The position numbers and the translations under genes were made by a program. Below, piece after piece: positions 1-12,240 of a stretch of DNA of 64,000 nt. The notes under the pieces are model-generated. The model had not been told where the DNA came from. It searched no databases and saw nothing but the letters and a program-made list of their open reading frames with translations. Numbering within the stretch: the first letter of the stretch is position 1; every line of letters begins with the position of its first letter. Origin of the DNA: Phytoseiulus persimilis (lineage: Eukaryota > Arthropoda > Arachnida > Mesostigmata > Phytoseiidae); the NCBI GenBank assembly GCA_037576195.1, contig CM075103.1, positions 558,001 through 622,000 of the forward strand. Reading direction: 5' to 3'.

Positions 1-80
1 TCAGAGTCGCGAGTCAATCATTCAACAAACCTATCTGCGATCATAGCGTGCAAATAAACATTGCGATGGATCCGATACAC

Positions 81-3000
81 TTAGTACACGAACAAGTCGG
101 GGAAATGCCCTTGGAATGTCGGCAGTGCCAAATCGTCGTTCAACTCCGTTGGTACGTCGGCGGCATCCAGAGGAACGAGAGCAAGAATCTCGTTCAAGGT
201 TCCTTGAAATGAGGTCCCGGTTTGCATATCTTGACACAACTGTTTGAAGGGAGTCGTCTTAAACACATTGACCACTTCTGCCCGACGCTGCTCTGAGCTC
301 GAGGTCGTCTTTTCGAGCATTGATTTGAAAGCCTTGACGCTAACTTCCTCGAGGTCGACGAATTTCTTCTCTGCTCCCGGAGACGAATCAACGGAGCCCA
401 TGTCGAATGATGCGCTGTTAATGTTTTCCGTAGCCATCTTGGGTCCATCGGTGAATGTGGCCGCTGAGGGAGATTTGGCTATCAAGGTTCTTTGAGCGGT
501 AACCGATGAGCTCAGAGCCACTGGAGCCGAGTACGCTTGGAAAAGCTTCGATGTGTCATGACCAGACGAATGCAGAGCTTCTCCTGAAAAGGGGCGAGAG
601 AAAAATGGAAGAAGTAACGTCCGACACCGATGTTCCTACGCGTCAAAAGAGTCCGATCATTCCGTGCCGTACCGATAGCTTTCATGCTGAAGAGATATTT
701 CTCGTTGAGTTGTAGACTCCCAGGAGAGTTGGGATGAGATGAGGGTGCTGGACCCGGGAGAAGCCACGGGCATTCTTCCTTCCGTGCCGCAATCACTTCG
801 TTGACGTGCGTCAGCATGGCTGGTATCGATGTGAGACTCGACGCCAAGTAAATGTAAGACGCAATAAATCGATGCACATACACCGAGTTTTCGGTAGGTT
901 CTCTCTGCATCTCATCCTGGAAGAAGCGTATTTTGGATTCGATTGGACTGGACTCACTCCTATGTTCCATATGCACTTATGATACGCTTTTCGGCAGAGT
1001 TGCCTTCGCTCTCCCCAGATCTTCATGTTCGCTTTCAGGTATGGATAGAGTTCGCAGGGGGGAAATCTTGTAAAGCGGGAGTTATTTCGTCGCATCCCAG
1101 GACTACGTGTTTGTCTGTTCTGTGAGCCCTATCTTTGAGCAGTTGTTGTGGACTCAAGGTGCGCGGTTATGGAATCGATTCCTAAAGTTCAGCATATCCA
1201 GAGCTGAGAGACGAACCCGGGATTCGTGGGAGCCACTATTTTCAACCTTCTCCGCGATATCGGCCGTTTCAAGCGTTTACCGCGATACCGGATATCTCCA
1301 AATTTCTGCTCGATTTTCGGCCTGCCAGATCTTCGATCCCGAGCACGTGCGAAGTACGTTGCCGCGGAGCGGTCTTCAATCATGTACTCGGAGGCATTGA
1401 GAGATTACCGCCGTAGCTTCATGAAAACGCCGGTATGCCCTGGTGCCTGGTGCTCGTGTCCAGGGCTCGAACCTTCTTTCAGTAGTACTGGAAATCTCGC
1501 TCAGGAAGAGGTCTGCTTGATCCACTAGCGGAAAAGTTGACCAGTCGGAGATCCGGGCGGCAGTAGGGGCTCAACTCGCCGAAAAATCTCCTTCTATTGA
1601 AATGTGAGATCTTCCGTAAAAAGAGAACGCCAGCCCCTTCGAGACGGCCAACGGTGGGCTCGAACATGAGTCATTAGAAGCTACGGAACGCGCACCACCT
1701 CATCTGAATCCAGGTGATACGCATCGCGTACCTCCCTTGTTACTGTGGACCCGAATTCCGTCCTATTCTTCCGGATGAAACTTGACTCATATTCGAACAC
1801 ACGACTAGAGTCATTCCCGGGATATGTTCCCCATCATTTAACCAGATGTGCGATCGGTCATTCGATGCGATGGAATCGCGAACTCAGTTTTTCAAGTGTA
1901 GCGGATGCTTCGATCCTGGACGAGTTCAGGCCATATTTGTCAGCCCCCCGCCCCAGGAAGGATTTGGTTGTGGTTCATCTAGCATCAAAGTAGGTCTGTT
2001 TGAGTTCTCACTCAATGCTCTCCATGGCTATAGTGGAGGTCGATGTGCCCACGGCTCATCTTCCCCAGCTCACCAATCGAAGCATGAGAATCACCGACCA
2101 TTTTAATCGAGCTTAATCTTAACGTTACTCACCTGGAGCGCGAACATTATTCGCAGAACTTCAGTCAACAGTTCCTCTGAGCCGAGTTCGATGACTATCA
2201 ATGCCATCGTGATGTAGATAGACACGAAATTGTCGTAGGTGTTAGATTTAAGCAGAACGTTGCTGTACATGTGATACAAAATCTCGGGGCCGTACTTCTT
2301 CATGAAGACCGAATCCTGACGTGAGCATTTCTCCACCGATAAACTCGGCAGAGGATCGCCGGTGCAAGGGACGAAGCCGAGGAGCTCTAATTTGGGCAAG
2401 TTGTCGTGGCGGTCGAGAAGCGTCTGCAAAATTTTCTGGACAATGATCCGAACGTTCGGGTCCGGGGCCATCGACATCCTCAGAATCGATTGGAGGAAAC
2501 CGAGAGGCAGCGCTTGATTCAAGTTCACTGTCGAATATTTTGTGGCCACGGTTAGCAGCGATTTCAGCATGGTCTTTTGCAGTTCACCCTCTGTGGAACT
2601 GACTGCCTCTCCTTCGGAGGTGTGGGGAATCTTTGAGAGTATGAACAACATGATTTCGGTTTTTTGGTAGTCCGGCAGGTTGTTCGCAAACTCGCCCAGG
2701 GTTTCAATAACCGCCTCCTGGAAGCTGGATTCTTCATCCTCCTTGTCGAGTTGAATTGATCTGCAACACAATCAGAATCCTCTGAATCCGAAATCTGGAG
2801 ATGTCGATCTATGACTCGTCATCATCAACGACACAAATGATGGGTCAGAGGGGATGGCAATAACCTACCTTTTCAGATGATTGAGTAAAGAGTGAAAGAT
2901 GTCCAGCACTGAGGGTCCTACGCTTTCTGACGCAGCGATGTTCACAATGTGGTACAGCACCTTTACAATGCCCGTTCGCTCCAGATGGAAAGTGCGACTC

Positions 3001-5560
3001 TGAGAGGAGTACTTGTTGTCCAAGTGCGCCATGAGAAGCTGGATCACCGTGTAGGAGTACTGGGCCTGATTTCCGAGGTAAACAAACGAAATCGTCAGTA
3101 CTCTGCATCGTTCGCATCGCGAAGATTCAAGGTATCAATGAGCTGTCGGGAAAAGGTCCCTTCACATGTCGACCTGGCCGCTTATGCTTCAAATTATTCT
3201 GCTCCCAGCTTCACCTCACCTGTATTGAATACATGATGATTTTGAAAACGTGGATAGCGAATGTGTTATCGTTGACCGACCATAGTTGGTGTTTGTCCAG
3301 ATGGATCAGCACGGGCTTTATCACTGAATTTATGTGGCCGTAGGTGGCTCGTGACATGATTTCGCGAAAACAGTTTATGGCCAATGATTCCGGACTCTGC
3401 TTCGTTTCGTCTTGACCCAAGCCGTCAAGACCGCCTAGTGAATAGAACAATCTCTGTAATCGGTCAACTCTCAGGAATACACAAGGGACGACATACGAAT
3501 GCCCTGGCCGCTACAATAACGAGTTCAAAGCTATCGGGTAGACATTCGTCCACTCGAGGAAGATGTGGTGGTGGATCGGAATCGACGAGGAGAAGAATGT
3601 CATCTGCGGGAAGATCCTCTAGAATAAGTTCAGTGAAGTCACGCCGCCACGTTAAGCTAGCGAATTAACCACGACCGCAACCGATACTTGAGGTGATCCA
3701 TGGTGCAGAAGTGGAAACATGCGCACGCGGTTTAAGGCTTGCTACCCGTTAATTCTAGATTGATTTTATTCGTTCTTCTTGATTCGCTCGAAGCCTGCGG
3801 AGAAGTCGCCGAAATATTCCTTCGATGAACGGAAAAGAGTGGACATGAGATGAACGCATGAGCAGATTCCCAAAGTTCTACCGAACAAGCTTTGATGGAC
3901 TGATGAGAGTGTGAGCCAGTGTGTTTTCCTTGTCCTCAATGCATCTCGCCATCGAGTACGTCAGCTCATCGCCTTAGGAGCAGCATGTTATCAGAGACCA
4001 AAAGAAAACGCGGGTGGACCTGTGGTGGGTGTTCTGCTCGAAGCTGTGCGGTGATGGAACGCAGCAACAAACAGAAAATTTCGAGAGGAATAGAGCCGGG
4101 TAGACGAGGGGGAACGAGACGATGAAGAAACTGGTGTGCTCAGAAACAGCAAGGAGCAACAACGATCGAAGTGAAGGAAGACATGACAACAGCGCGAAGG
4201 TAATATGGAGTACTCACTCGGAGAAGACAGATCGATTCCGCCTGTTCACAACAAGAGTTCATTTCAACAGCGACATTGACAAAGAGAGGAGAAAACACAA
4301 GCCCAGTTAATATAATCAACCAATCATCGGAATGTCCTAGTCCCTCGTAGAAATGCTCGTTTTTTCCTTCTCTCGACAGATGGGTTTCTCAACGGAGGAG
4401 AGAGATTTCTCGGCTGAGATTTCGGAACAATGAATGAGACTTTTTTTCCTAAACAACGCCGCGAGCGATGAACGCCTCGGGTGAGTTACCTTGACGCAGT
4501 AATTTACTCGTTGGTCCTTGTTCGTCGGAGTCCGCGGACGACGGTAGTTTCTCTGCCATGTTGAATAACAATGAAGGCACGATCTTCCCCATGTGTGAAT
4601 CTTCCCAAATGTTGACCTGGAGCTCATCGTTGACTGTCTTCCGCACCACGCCCTGGAGACCCTCGACGCCAGCCATGCGCAACCTGTCAAGGAGGCTCAG
4701 CTCAACATATTGTCTGTGAATCGCCCAGCGGAATCGGAATATTCTCCTAGCGTCAAGCCCATTACCTGGTCATCATCTGAGGGTCGCTGTTTGTATCGTG
4801 CGCCAGCGACGCGAACTTGCATACGAAAAAATCATAGCCTCTATGATAAGATGGAGTATCTTCTTCGATGTTTGCAAATTTTACAAAACTTCGAGTAGCT
4901 AATAATTGCAACTCGGGGTTTTGACATTCGAGAAGAAGCTGTACGATTTTCAAGAACGATTCCACAAACAAATTCAAACTCTGTGAGTGACACGCTACGA
5001 GCAACGAATCCATGGCTTCCATGGAAATTTCGACATATTTATCCCTCCCACGATTGATGTCTCGTTGTACTCTATAAGCGATGTATTCGCCGATCCTGTC
5101 CAATTTCTCCGGAGAAGAAACGGCGTAAAACGTGAGCTTTTCCATAGAAGCTTTAACAAGTCCATCCTAGAAAGAGCATTCCTCGTGTCACTAGTGATCA
5201 TCTGTTACTCCGATTTCCGATACGCTCTTCTTCACTCGAGGAAGCTCAGCCTGAGTGGGACTTTGCTCCTCCTTCTTCTCTCGAATCACCCACCTCGGGA
5301 TTAATAGGGTAGATGGAGTCGACCAATCTTTTGTAGCGTGGCTTGAACGCCGTGCAACATCCTAGGCACCCTGTAAAACATAAACCGCGATATGGAACAG
5401 AGTTTGGAGGGAGTACGAGAGCTCGGAGAAGTCGCTCTGACAGAGATCAGCTGGATCAACCGTCAGTCGCCCTTGCAGGTCCCAAGTACGGATTGAAGTA
5501 AAGCCAGGGGAAAACGAAGCAAACCGTATGGAGGGTTCACAAACTCAGACCTGGGCACAT
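81..5560 (-). CDS. EFR3: EFR3 homologue (plasma-membrane PI4K scaffold; nine exons)
   Basis: EFR3 is a palmitoylated helical-repeat protein that anchors the PI4-kinase III alpha/TTC7/FAM126 complex at the plasma membrane (family knowledge; Drosophila stmA/rolling blackout). Exons read on the minus strand: 5560-5551, 5370-5294, 5166-4766, 4683-4490, 3434-3220, 3065-2869, 2760-2133, 916-673, 583-81. All joins keep phase, giving about 822 codons, close to the usual family length. Diagnostic segments are PRYKRLVDSIYP, MEKLTFYAVSSPEKLDRIG, FVKFANIEEDTPSYHRGYDF, GLQGVVRKTVNDELQ, PVLIHLDKHQLW, KCSRQDSVFMKK and the C-terminal FPDLFVY before TAA at 81-83. The N-terminus contains a cysteine cluster (CLGCC) expected for palmitoylation. 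The weakest point is the 10-nt first coding exon (MCP, donor GTCTGA), chosen because its ATG and phase fit; the other eight exons are solid. Confidence 0.93.
917..2132 (-). other. Long intron of EFR3
   Basis: This 1,216-bp intron separates the exon ending FALQ (donor CAG/GTGAGT at 2132) from the one beginning DEMQRE (acceptor at 917-919). Open frames here show no resemblance to known proteins. It contains one copy of a diverged dispersed repeat (about 1244-1384) described separately. The other large EFR3 intron, 3435-4489, shows nothing recognisable. Confidence 0.8.
1244..1384 (+). repeat. Diverged dispersed repeat, copy 1
   Basis: This stretch resembles, in inverted orientation, the sequence at about 33455-33592. 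The best-kept core is GCCTGCCAGATC...GATCCCGA..ACGT, where I count 24 of 29 matching bases; both copies also share an ACCTTCTCCG start and a CCGCGATA element. It looks like an old interspersed repeat of unknown class. Boundaries are approximate. Confidence 0.45.
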
Positions 5561-7548
5561 GGTGGGTTCTTCTCGGTGAGTGTCCTGTCGGTCACGCGGG
5601 CGGCAGGGAAGCTCCCAAGCAGTACTACTACAGCATTCACCCTACGATCGAACACTACTGTAAGAACAGCAGGACACCTCCGACAAAAACACGGAACCCA
5701 TTCCAAAAGTCGGAATAATCTCGTCCGACTTTCTCGAGTCTTATTGTGCGGTTGAAGAGTTTCGGTTTGCCGGGGGAGAGTGTGTCATACATTCAGAGTC
5801 TCGCGTCATAGGATTCGATTATCAATGCATTGATGGCTTGGAATGCCAACTTATTTTCTCTTCGGAGACGGGGCTGATTGGAAACGCCACGAAGGAAGCA
5901 GAGGAGTCTCAGAATGCGATCATCGAGGATGGATTTGCTCGGAGGACCCGCTCATATGGTGTTCACCATCGGTCCAGTTCCATTGCTCCGGAAACTGATG
6001 CCGAAAATCGACCGTGCGCAGTGACGGCGCTGACATTCCAGACCGGTTGCCGAGTTCCGTCGATTAGACTCTCCGCTGGCGCTGCTCACCACAACAAAGC
6101 GAGTAACGAGGTAGCTGAGCAGTGTGCATGTTGGCGGTGCAGGCGAGCCTACGTAGACACCTGCAAGTAGGTGTCACAAACTCAGCCGTCAAAGGGGGAA
6201 AACTGACTTCGCCTTCGAAAGCACTCCAATCTGATTTCCGTAACAACACCGATTGAATCCTCGTCATCGTGACTTCATTCGTCACATGAAGCTGCAATTC
6301 TCAACGTTTGCTCGTCCGCGCTCTAAAACCCCATCCTGAGACCTGTGGGAAAGTGGTAGAAGGACCGATTTTCTGGAATGATGGGCAACGTTGACCGCAA
6401 AGCCGTCTCTCGCGCGGGTGAGTAACCCAGACTAGCCGCGTATTCCTCGCGGAGGCTCTTTGGTCACATCAGGAGATGACTACTCGGGGGGAAGATCACA
6501 CTGACTGCGACAGATCCCTTAGTTCTGCTGATGCAGGTGCAATCCATTGAGAAGTTTTCAGAGGAGGAATTCGGATGCTTTGACGGAGTCCAAGAAGCGT
6601 GATGGCGACACGGCTCAAGTTCAGGGGGGCTCAGACAACACCTTGAGCGGTGGGAGGAGAGTTCGGCGAGATCAAGGAGTAAAATGAGCTCTGAAGGGGT
6701 CTTTATATTGTCAGGACTTCACGATCGCGCAGATATTCGAACAGGTCTCAAGCGTTCGGTGTCCTCGTATCCACCCAGCATACATTGGAACGAAGTCGCA
6801 ATTGCTCATTGACGAAAAGATGCTAAGTTATGTTGTTGGACTCGGCATGACTCATCTTAAATTGCTTCTGAGGAGTTCACCTGGATCACACGAATGTGTC
6901 GATTCGAGTCAACTGGATATTCCCGAATTCGCACGGGCATTTTCATCGAGTATTCTTTCATGGAACCTGTCCGTTACCACCTTCTGTGTTTTATGATGAC
7001 CAGGGATCCCAAACAGTAACAGTCTCTGGCGACCACCCATTACAACATCTGGAGAGCATCAGAGTTAATGGATTGTGGTAACTTTCTGCGGCATTCCCAG
7101 CAGTCAGATGTGACTATTGCCCCAATGTGTGCGATGGATACAACCGTTCTAAGGGATGCGAGAATATTCGCGAGTAGTAGTCCAAGAGCTATCTTGTCTC
7201 CCACTCACACGATCTGGGAAACAGCTTATTGTTATCGTTCGCTCCCGGAATCTAGAGACGAATTCTCGAGGAAGTGTGTTGAAATGTGTAAGGCTGCGAA
7301 TCGATGAGACGGGATGAGCGCGCAGAGAAATTTCGATGCAGTGTCCCTGAGAGTCAGAGCGATTTAGTCCGACCGAGCGAGCCATCGGCAGCTCACGTTA
7401 TGGGATCCTCTTGAGACCGCTCTTTTTCATATTTTTGAGTTGAAGTCGGGCGTCGTTGTCTTCCGGAGTTTCAGGCGATTCCGTTCGGCTCTACAATTGT
7501 GCGTCCGAAACCATTCCCAGATCATGGTCGTATCAATGTGAGGAACTC
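5561..7548. other. Shared upstream region of EFR3 and KLHDC10
   Basis: About 2 kb lies between the divergent first coding exons of EFR3 (-) and KLHDC10 (+). I see no convincing coding exon, RNA gene or repeat. It must hold the 5' UTRs and promoters of both genes unless one has a further upstream coding exon. A splice-acceptor-like site (TTTCAG at 7468-7473) near its right end could join an upstream KLHDC10 exon that I could not locate. Confidence 0.5.
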
Positions 7549-9096
7549 ATGGGCGCCTATTACTCACGAGCATGTTCTCACGCAGGAAAATTGCCGCCGG
7601 AGATATCAGGTCACCGTATAGTATGTGATAATAAATGTGTCTACTCTTATGGAGGTTATTCGCCGAAACGCGAGCTCGATCCCATGATAAAAGAACTTTG
7701 GAGGTTCCATTGCCTCAGGAAAGAGTGGACCAAGGTTCCTTTGGCAGGCCGGGTTCCGAGCGAAGTAGCATCCAGCGGGGGTAAGCCTTCCGCTTGCGGG
7801 AGAATTCATCACTCTCATGATCATTCGAATTCGACGTGTGTTGGCCTCGCTATCGTGGCTGATCTGAAAAGGATTTTCTTCGCAGTTGTGTTGGTGAACG
7901 ATCACATGGTCCTAATAGGTGGCACAGGTCTTCCGTTCGGTCAACTTCTCAATAAGTTCGTTTACTACTGCAATCTCGGCGAAAGGAACGAGCATGGAGC
8001 CGTCGTATGGAAGAGACTTCTCGATAACGGGCAATCTCCGCAACCGAGATACGGACAAGTGAGCCTAATTTCGTGCGCTTCGTGACCATGTTGCCAAGTG
8101 TTACATATACCATAACTTCCAGCCATCGTCGTTATGAGTGATCGGCGTCAATACCTCTTTCCAGGCTGTCGCGGTACACAAACATCACCTCTACGTGGTC
8201 GGAGGCACAGATGGGACGAACTACTCTATAGAAGTTCACCGCTTGGACCTGCAGACCTTTGTTTGGGAAAGATTAGCGGAGGATTCCACGGATCCTATGG
8301 ACGAGGTGCCGGAGATAAGATATCGAGCCGAAATAATCATCCGAAACGATGAGATCATCGTTTTCGGCGGCGGAACACCTCACTTGGTGTACGACCTCCA
8401 GAATGTTAGCATTCACACACGCTCGCTTGTTAATGATGACAGTTGCTCGCTTTTCGAATGAGCCAGTGCGAATTTTGCATCGTCTAGATTTGCGGGTCTT
8501 CGCTTCGAGAATGCACTCTTTTTCAGTTGCCCGTTTTCAATTTGACCTCGAGGAAATGGTCGAGAAGATCAACGCTCCCCGATCCAGAAAGGGGTTACCC
8601 TCCGGCGAGACGGTGCCACAGTGTGGTACAATCAGCGTGTGGCACTTGGACGGTCGTGGCTGGGGGGATCGGTGAAGAGGATTGTTTCGATGATATCTGG
8701 AAACTTAACTTGCTAGAAATGAGGTGGGTGCGCCTCCATCGGTCCCTTCCTGAAGGAGTTTTCTTCCACGCATCCGCGATTAGCACAGTGAGTTGAAGTT
8801 AGACTCGTTTCGGCAGCTCCAACCGTGTATCATTCTGGGCGTTTCAGGCCAGCAGGGGCGCACTGAGTGACCGGGTTCTCTTTTTGCAGAGCAATCGTAT
8901 GTACACTTTCGGAGGTGTCATGCCGGGGGACGAGAGGACCAATAACCTCTCCTTCCTGGATGTGACAGTACCCCCACTGCAGGACTTGTGTTTACAGAAA
9001 CTTCTGGAAACGACACCGACGTTATTGGGAGCCGATTTGAAGACGTTGAGCAGTATTGGAATACCCCGCAAACACGCTCTCCGTATCATTCCTTGA
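7549..9096 (+). CDS. KLHDC10: KLHDC10-type kelch-repeat protein (CUL2 ligase substrate receptor)
   Basis: Exons are 7549-7780, 7886-8058, 8165-8404, 8527-8787 and 8890-9096, all in phase, about 370 codons. Six kelch blades are marked by Gly-Gly pairs: YSYGGYSP, VLIGGTGLPFG, LYVVGGTDG, IIVFGGGTP, VVAGGIGE and YTFGGV. GTGLPFG, ARRCHS and DIWKLNL match KLHDC10 in particular. The C-terminal PLQDLCLQKL fits the elongin BC-box pattern (L-x3-C-x3-hydrophobic), followed by a Cul2-box-like helix. This agrees with KLHDC10 as a CRL2 receptor for glycine/alanine C-end degrons (family knowledge; Drosophila slim). The start is uncertain. The ATG at 7549 is in frame, but a good acceptor at 7583-7585 lies just before the conserved region (PPEISGHRIV), so the true N-terminus may come from an unlocated upstream exon. 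Confidence 0.9.
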
Positions 9097-10168
9097 AAGT
9101 TCATGTCACGTCGTATTGATTCCATGAATGAATGGGCCTGTACCATACTTTGTTACCCAGACGCAGCAGCGATCTAGAGCTCGTTATTCTCACAATCGAA
9201 GGAATAGCTAGCTCCGAAACATGACAACATTATATATTCTTGAGTCTATTCCCAAGAAGACACTGGTCGTTCAGCATGGAATTCGGGTACTTCCAGTTTA
9301 TATGTCATTTGCAATTCATCGTCGAGAAGAAAACAGTCCCCTCCACATCATTGAACCGAGAGGAAGCTATGAAGGACTCGTGAATTACTTGTCACTTAGA
9401 ACCATATGATTGCCCTTAGTGCTGATGCGATTCGATAGAGATCAATAGAAAATGATTACTTCATCAGAGAGTCACGGGAGAAGTCCTTGTTTTTCTGTAT
9501 TTTTTTTTGCACAGGGCAATCTAATCGGAAGCAGCGCCTTCTAGTGAAGTTCCGATGACATCCCCGGCGGCATAGTGGATGCTCCCGAAAATATCGGAAG
9601 AATTCGAATCAGAATTGAGAGGTTGACGCCCGACCACAAGGAGTAATGGAACCATTCCCGTGATACAGAACATGGAACTCGTGGATCGCCTCCCCGACTC
9701 TACTCGGAAGACTTCGAAAAATTGAAAGACTCGAATATTTCCAGTTGGCAGACAGCTGCAACCTCATACCAGGATCAGTTTGACTAGGCAGCCATACTTT
9801 GAAACGATTGTTCTCCTCTCTGTTTTTTGGGTGGAGCTCTTTCGTCGCGACTTGGTTTTCTCTCTGGAGGACGTCCTGTCGAATTTTAGAGTGAAACCAT
9901 GATATTGAATGCCGACTGGAGTTCTCTGTGTGCTATCACAGATGAGCCGGGTATTCGGGGACCTTCCCTCCGATCTTTCTCTCTCGAACACCCTTTGATG
10001 GAGATCTGTGAAGACTTCCCATGGCACACAACTGATATCATCAGAAGCGGGTTCGTTAACAGAGATGTCAATGTTTACAATCAAACCGCTTCGGATGTGC
10101 ACTGAAACGATCAAAACCCACGGTCAGCTCGAACTTCGTTGAACTCACATCCAGAGCATGCCTCGGTC
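9097..10168. other. Intergenic region between convergent KLHDC10 and gamma-tubulin
   Basis: These 1.07 kb should hold the 3' UTRs of both genes. I see no coding exon, RNA gene or clear AATAAA signal for either. There is a short T-run near 9500 and nothing else distinctive. Confidence 0.6.
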
Positions 10169-12240
10169 TCAAAGATAGACTTTCTTCACCTTTTGCTTGT
10201 AGTATTCATAGAAGTCTTTCTTCGTTGCCGCCAGGTGATCCTCGATAGCATCACTGACGGACTGTTTCCGAAAGAAAGGTTTCATTTAATTCAAGTCAAT
10301 CCTATAATTACCTCCGGTGAGGCATTCCGATGCCCGAGCTAGAATATATTTTGAACCAACCTGTCTTGCCGCGGCGAACTCTCCCATGACATCTACGTTT
10401 CCTGCCTCTTTCCGGAATTGATCGATGAAAGCCCCACGTTTGATCAGCTTGTCATACATCGACATAGTTTTCGAGAACAGGGATGAGATCGAAGTGTGGT
10501 TGGCAAGCATGAGTCCGGACACTCTGAAGGGTGTCTTGACGTAAGGGGACCGTCGCGACAAACATACTCGGATTCCAGCAGGAGCCCAAGGAATGAAAGT
10601 CGCGTATCGGCGGTCACGCAGCCTTGTCAAAGATGAATGCAACTGGAAAAGATTATCGCGTCAACGTTGAGAAAAGACTCCGCTAATGGAGGACGAGTCG
10701 AATTCGGCACAGGACGGATTGCGAAAACATGGCATCAATGACTCACGTCCGATGTATCCACGTCTCCTTGAATGATGTTCAACAGATTAACATAACAATG
10801 TTGATTGCCGCTGAAGTTCGTTGAAACCATCATGTTCTTATGTTGGAGAAGCCGTCTCATAACGTCTAGAACAGTTGTCCGTTGAACTGCCTGTTCCTGA
10901 TCGTTTATCATCAATGGCGTGAACCCTGTGACACAATCGAAAATTTAAGAGTGCTACCCCGAGCGGATTCGCATCACTGAAAGGCTGTCGGAAACACCCA
11001 TGTCTCACCTGTCATGAGAAAATGTAAACTCTGAACGGGAATGAGTGGGAACAGCAGCGACTTGATGTCAGTGTACAGCGCTGACGGGAAGCGCATCGTC
11101 GCTGTTGACAGCGACATTATGTTGGACACCATGTTGTTGACTTGCGCGAACGATGGATTCTGTATATGTAGTCTGAGAAGACAGTCGCAATTCATTTTTC
11201 TGATCGCGCTCCAGAAGATTGTCCATGTTCGTTGTCTGAATTCCTCACCTCTCGCAAGCTATTCGGTTCAATGCCGTGTTATCGAGAACGATGCAACAGT
11301 CGGCAAACTCTATTAGGCGTCGAAGAGTCAACATGGAGTTGTAAGGCTGGACTACAACATCGGCACTGTCGTCTTGGTTGGGGAAAACTGAGTACGTCTG
11401 TATGAGTTTCTTCGGGAATCGATCCTTTACTTGCTCAATTATGTAACTGCCCATTCCGGATCCCGTGCCTCCAGCAATCGAATGGCACAAGACGAAGGCG
11501 TCCAAAGAATCAACATTCTCGGTCTCTCTCTCTAGAATTTCAAGGATCTCGGAGAAAAAGAGTCGCTGTCAGCAAACTTCTCGGAGCATATGGGTTGTAA
11601 GTCTCGGATAAGGAAATTCCGTTAAAGGTGGACAGGACCCCCACAGGTGTCTCACCTCATCTCTCAGTTGATGGCCTTGACTGTAGCCCGAGGCCCAGTT
11701 ATTGCCTGCACCACCGCCTGTTTTGCTCAAGTATATATTTTCGCGGTTGTAAAGCCGTTCGTATTCTGAGTTCAGGATGGTGTTGATCACGCGGGGCTCC
11801 AAATCCACCAGTACCGATCTGCCGAGAAAAAACGTTTTAGGATCTGCCAAGCCTTTGACTAGTGGATGTACCCGTGAACTATCGGCACCAATTCTTGCCC
11901 GGTACTTTGAGTGAATGGCAGCCACCAACCTCGGTATATAGTGGTTGTCATCAGCTTGATAGAAGAACACATCTTTGCAATCACCAATATTGTCGTCCGG
12001 ATTGGTCGCGATACCCTGAGGAGAGATCCCGTGCTCCAAGCATAACTTCTTCCAGAATTCAAAACCAACTGGAACACATCATTTTCTTAGCGGAGCTAGT
12101 GGGGAGATCCGTTCCGAGGCGTTCCAATCGGAATGCACCAACTCGAGGAATAGACTATCCGACGCGACCATATCCACCATTCGAGCCTATCTGTAACTCA
12201 CTCTGATTGCCACACTGGCCGGCTTGGATGGTCACGATCT
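10169..12240 (-). CDS. TUBG1: Gamma-tubulin (eight exons)
   Basis: Gamma-tubulin nucleates microtubules at centrosomes as part of the gamma-TuRC. Exons on the minus strand: 12240-12192, 12068-11930, 11818-11656, 11547-11249, 11172-11009, 10925-10747, 10642-10361, 10261-10169. Every junction keeps phase; the product is 455 residues, near the 451 of human TUBG1. Visible landmarks are [16 protein letters not shown] at the start, [44 protein letters not shown], the tubulin GTP-binding signature [68 protein letters not shown] and [15 protein letters not shown]. The last exon is divergent and basic, ending KQKVKKVYL, whereas vertebrate gamma-tubulin has an acidic/polar tail. The introns range from 82 to 123 bp except 10262-10360 (99 bp) in the same class, typical of this compact genome. 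No frame breaks were seen. Confidence 0.97.
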
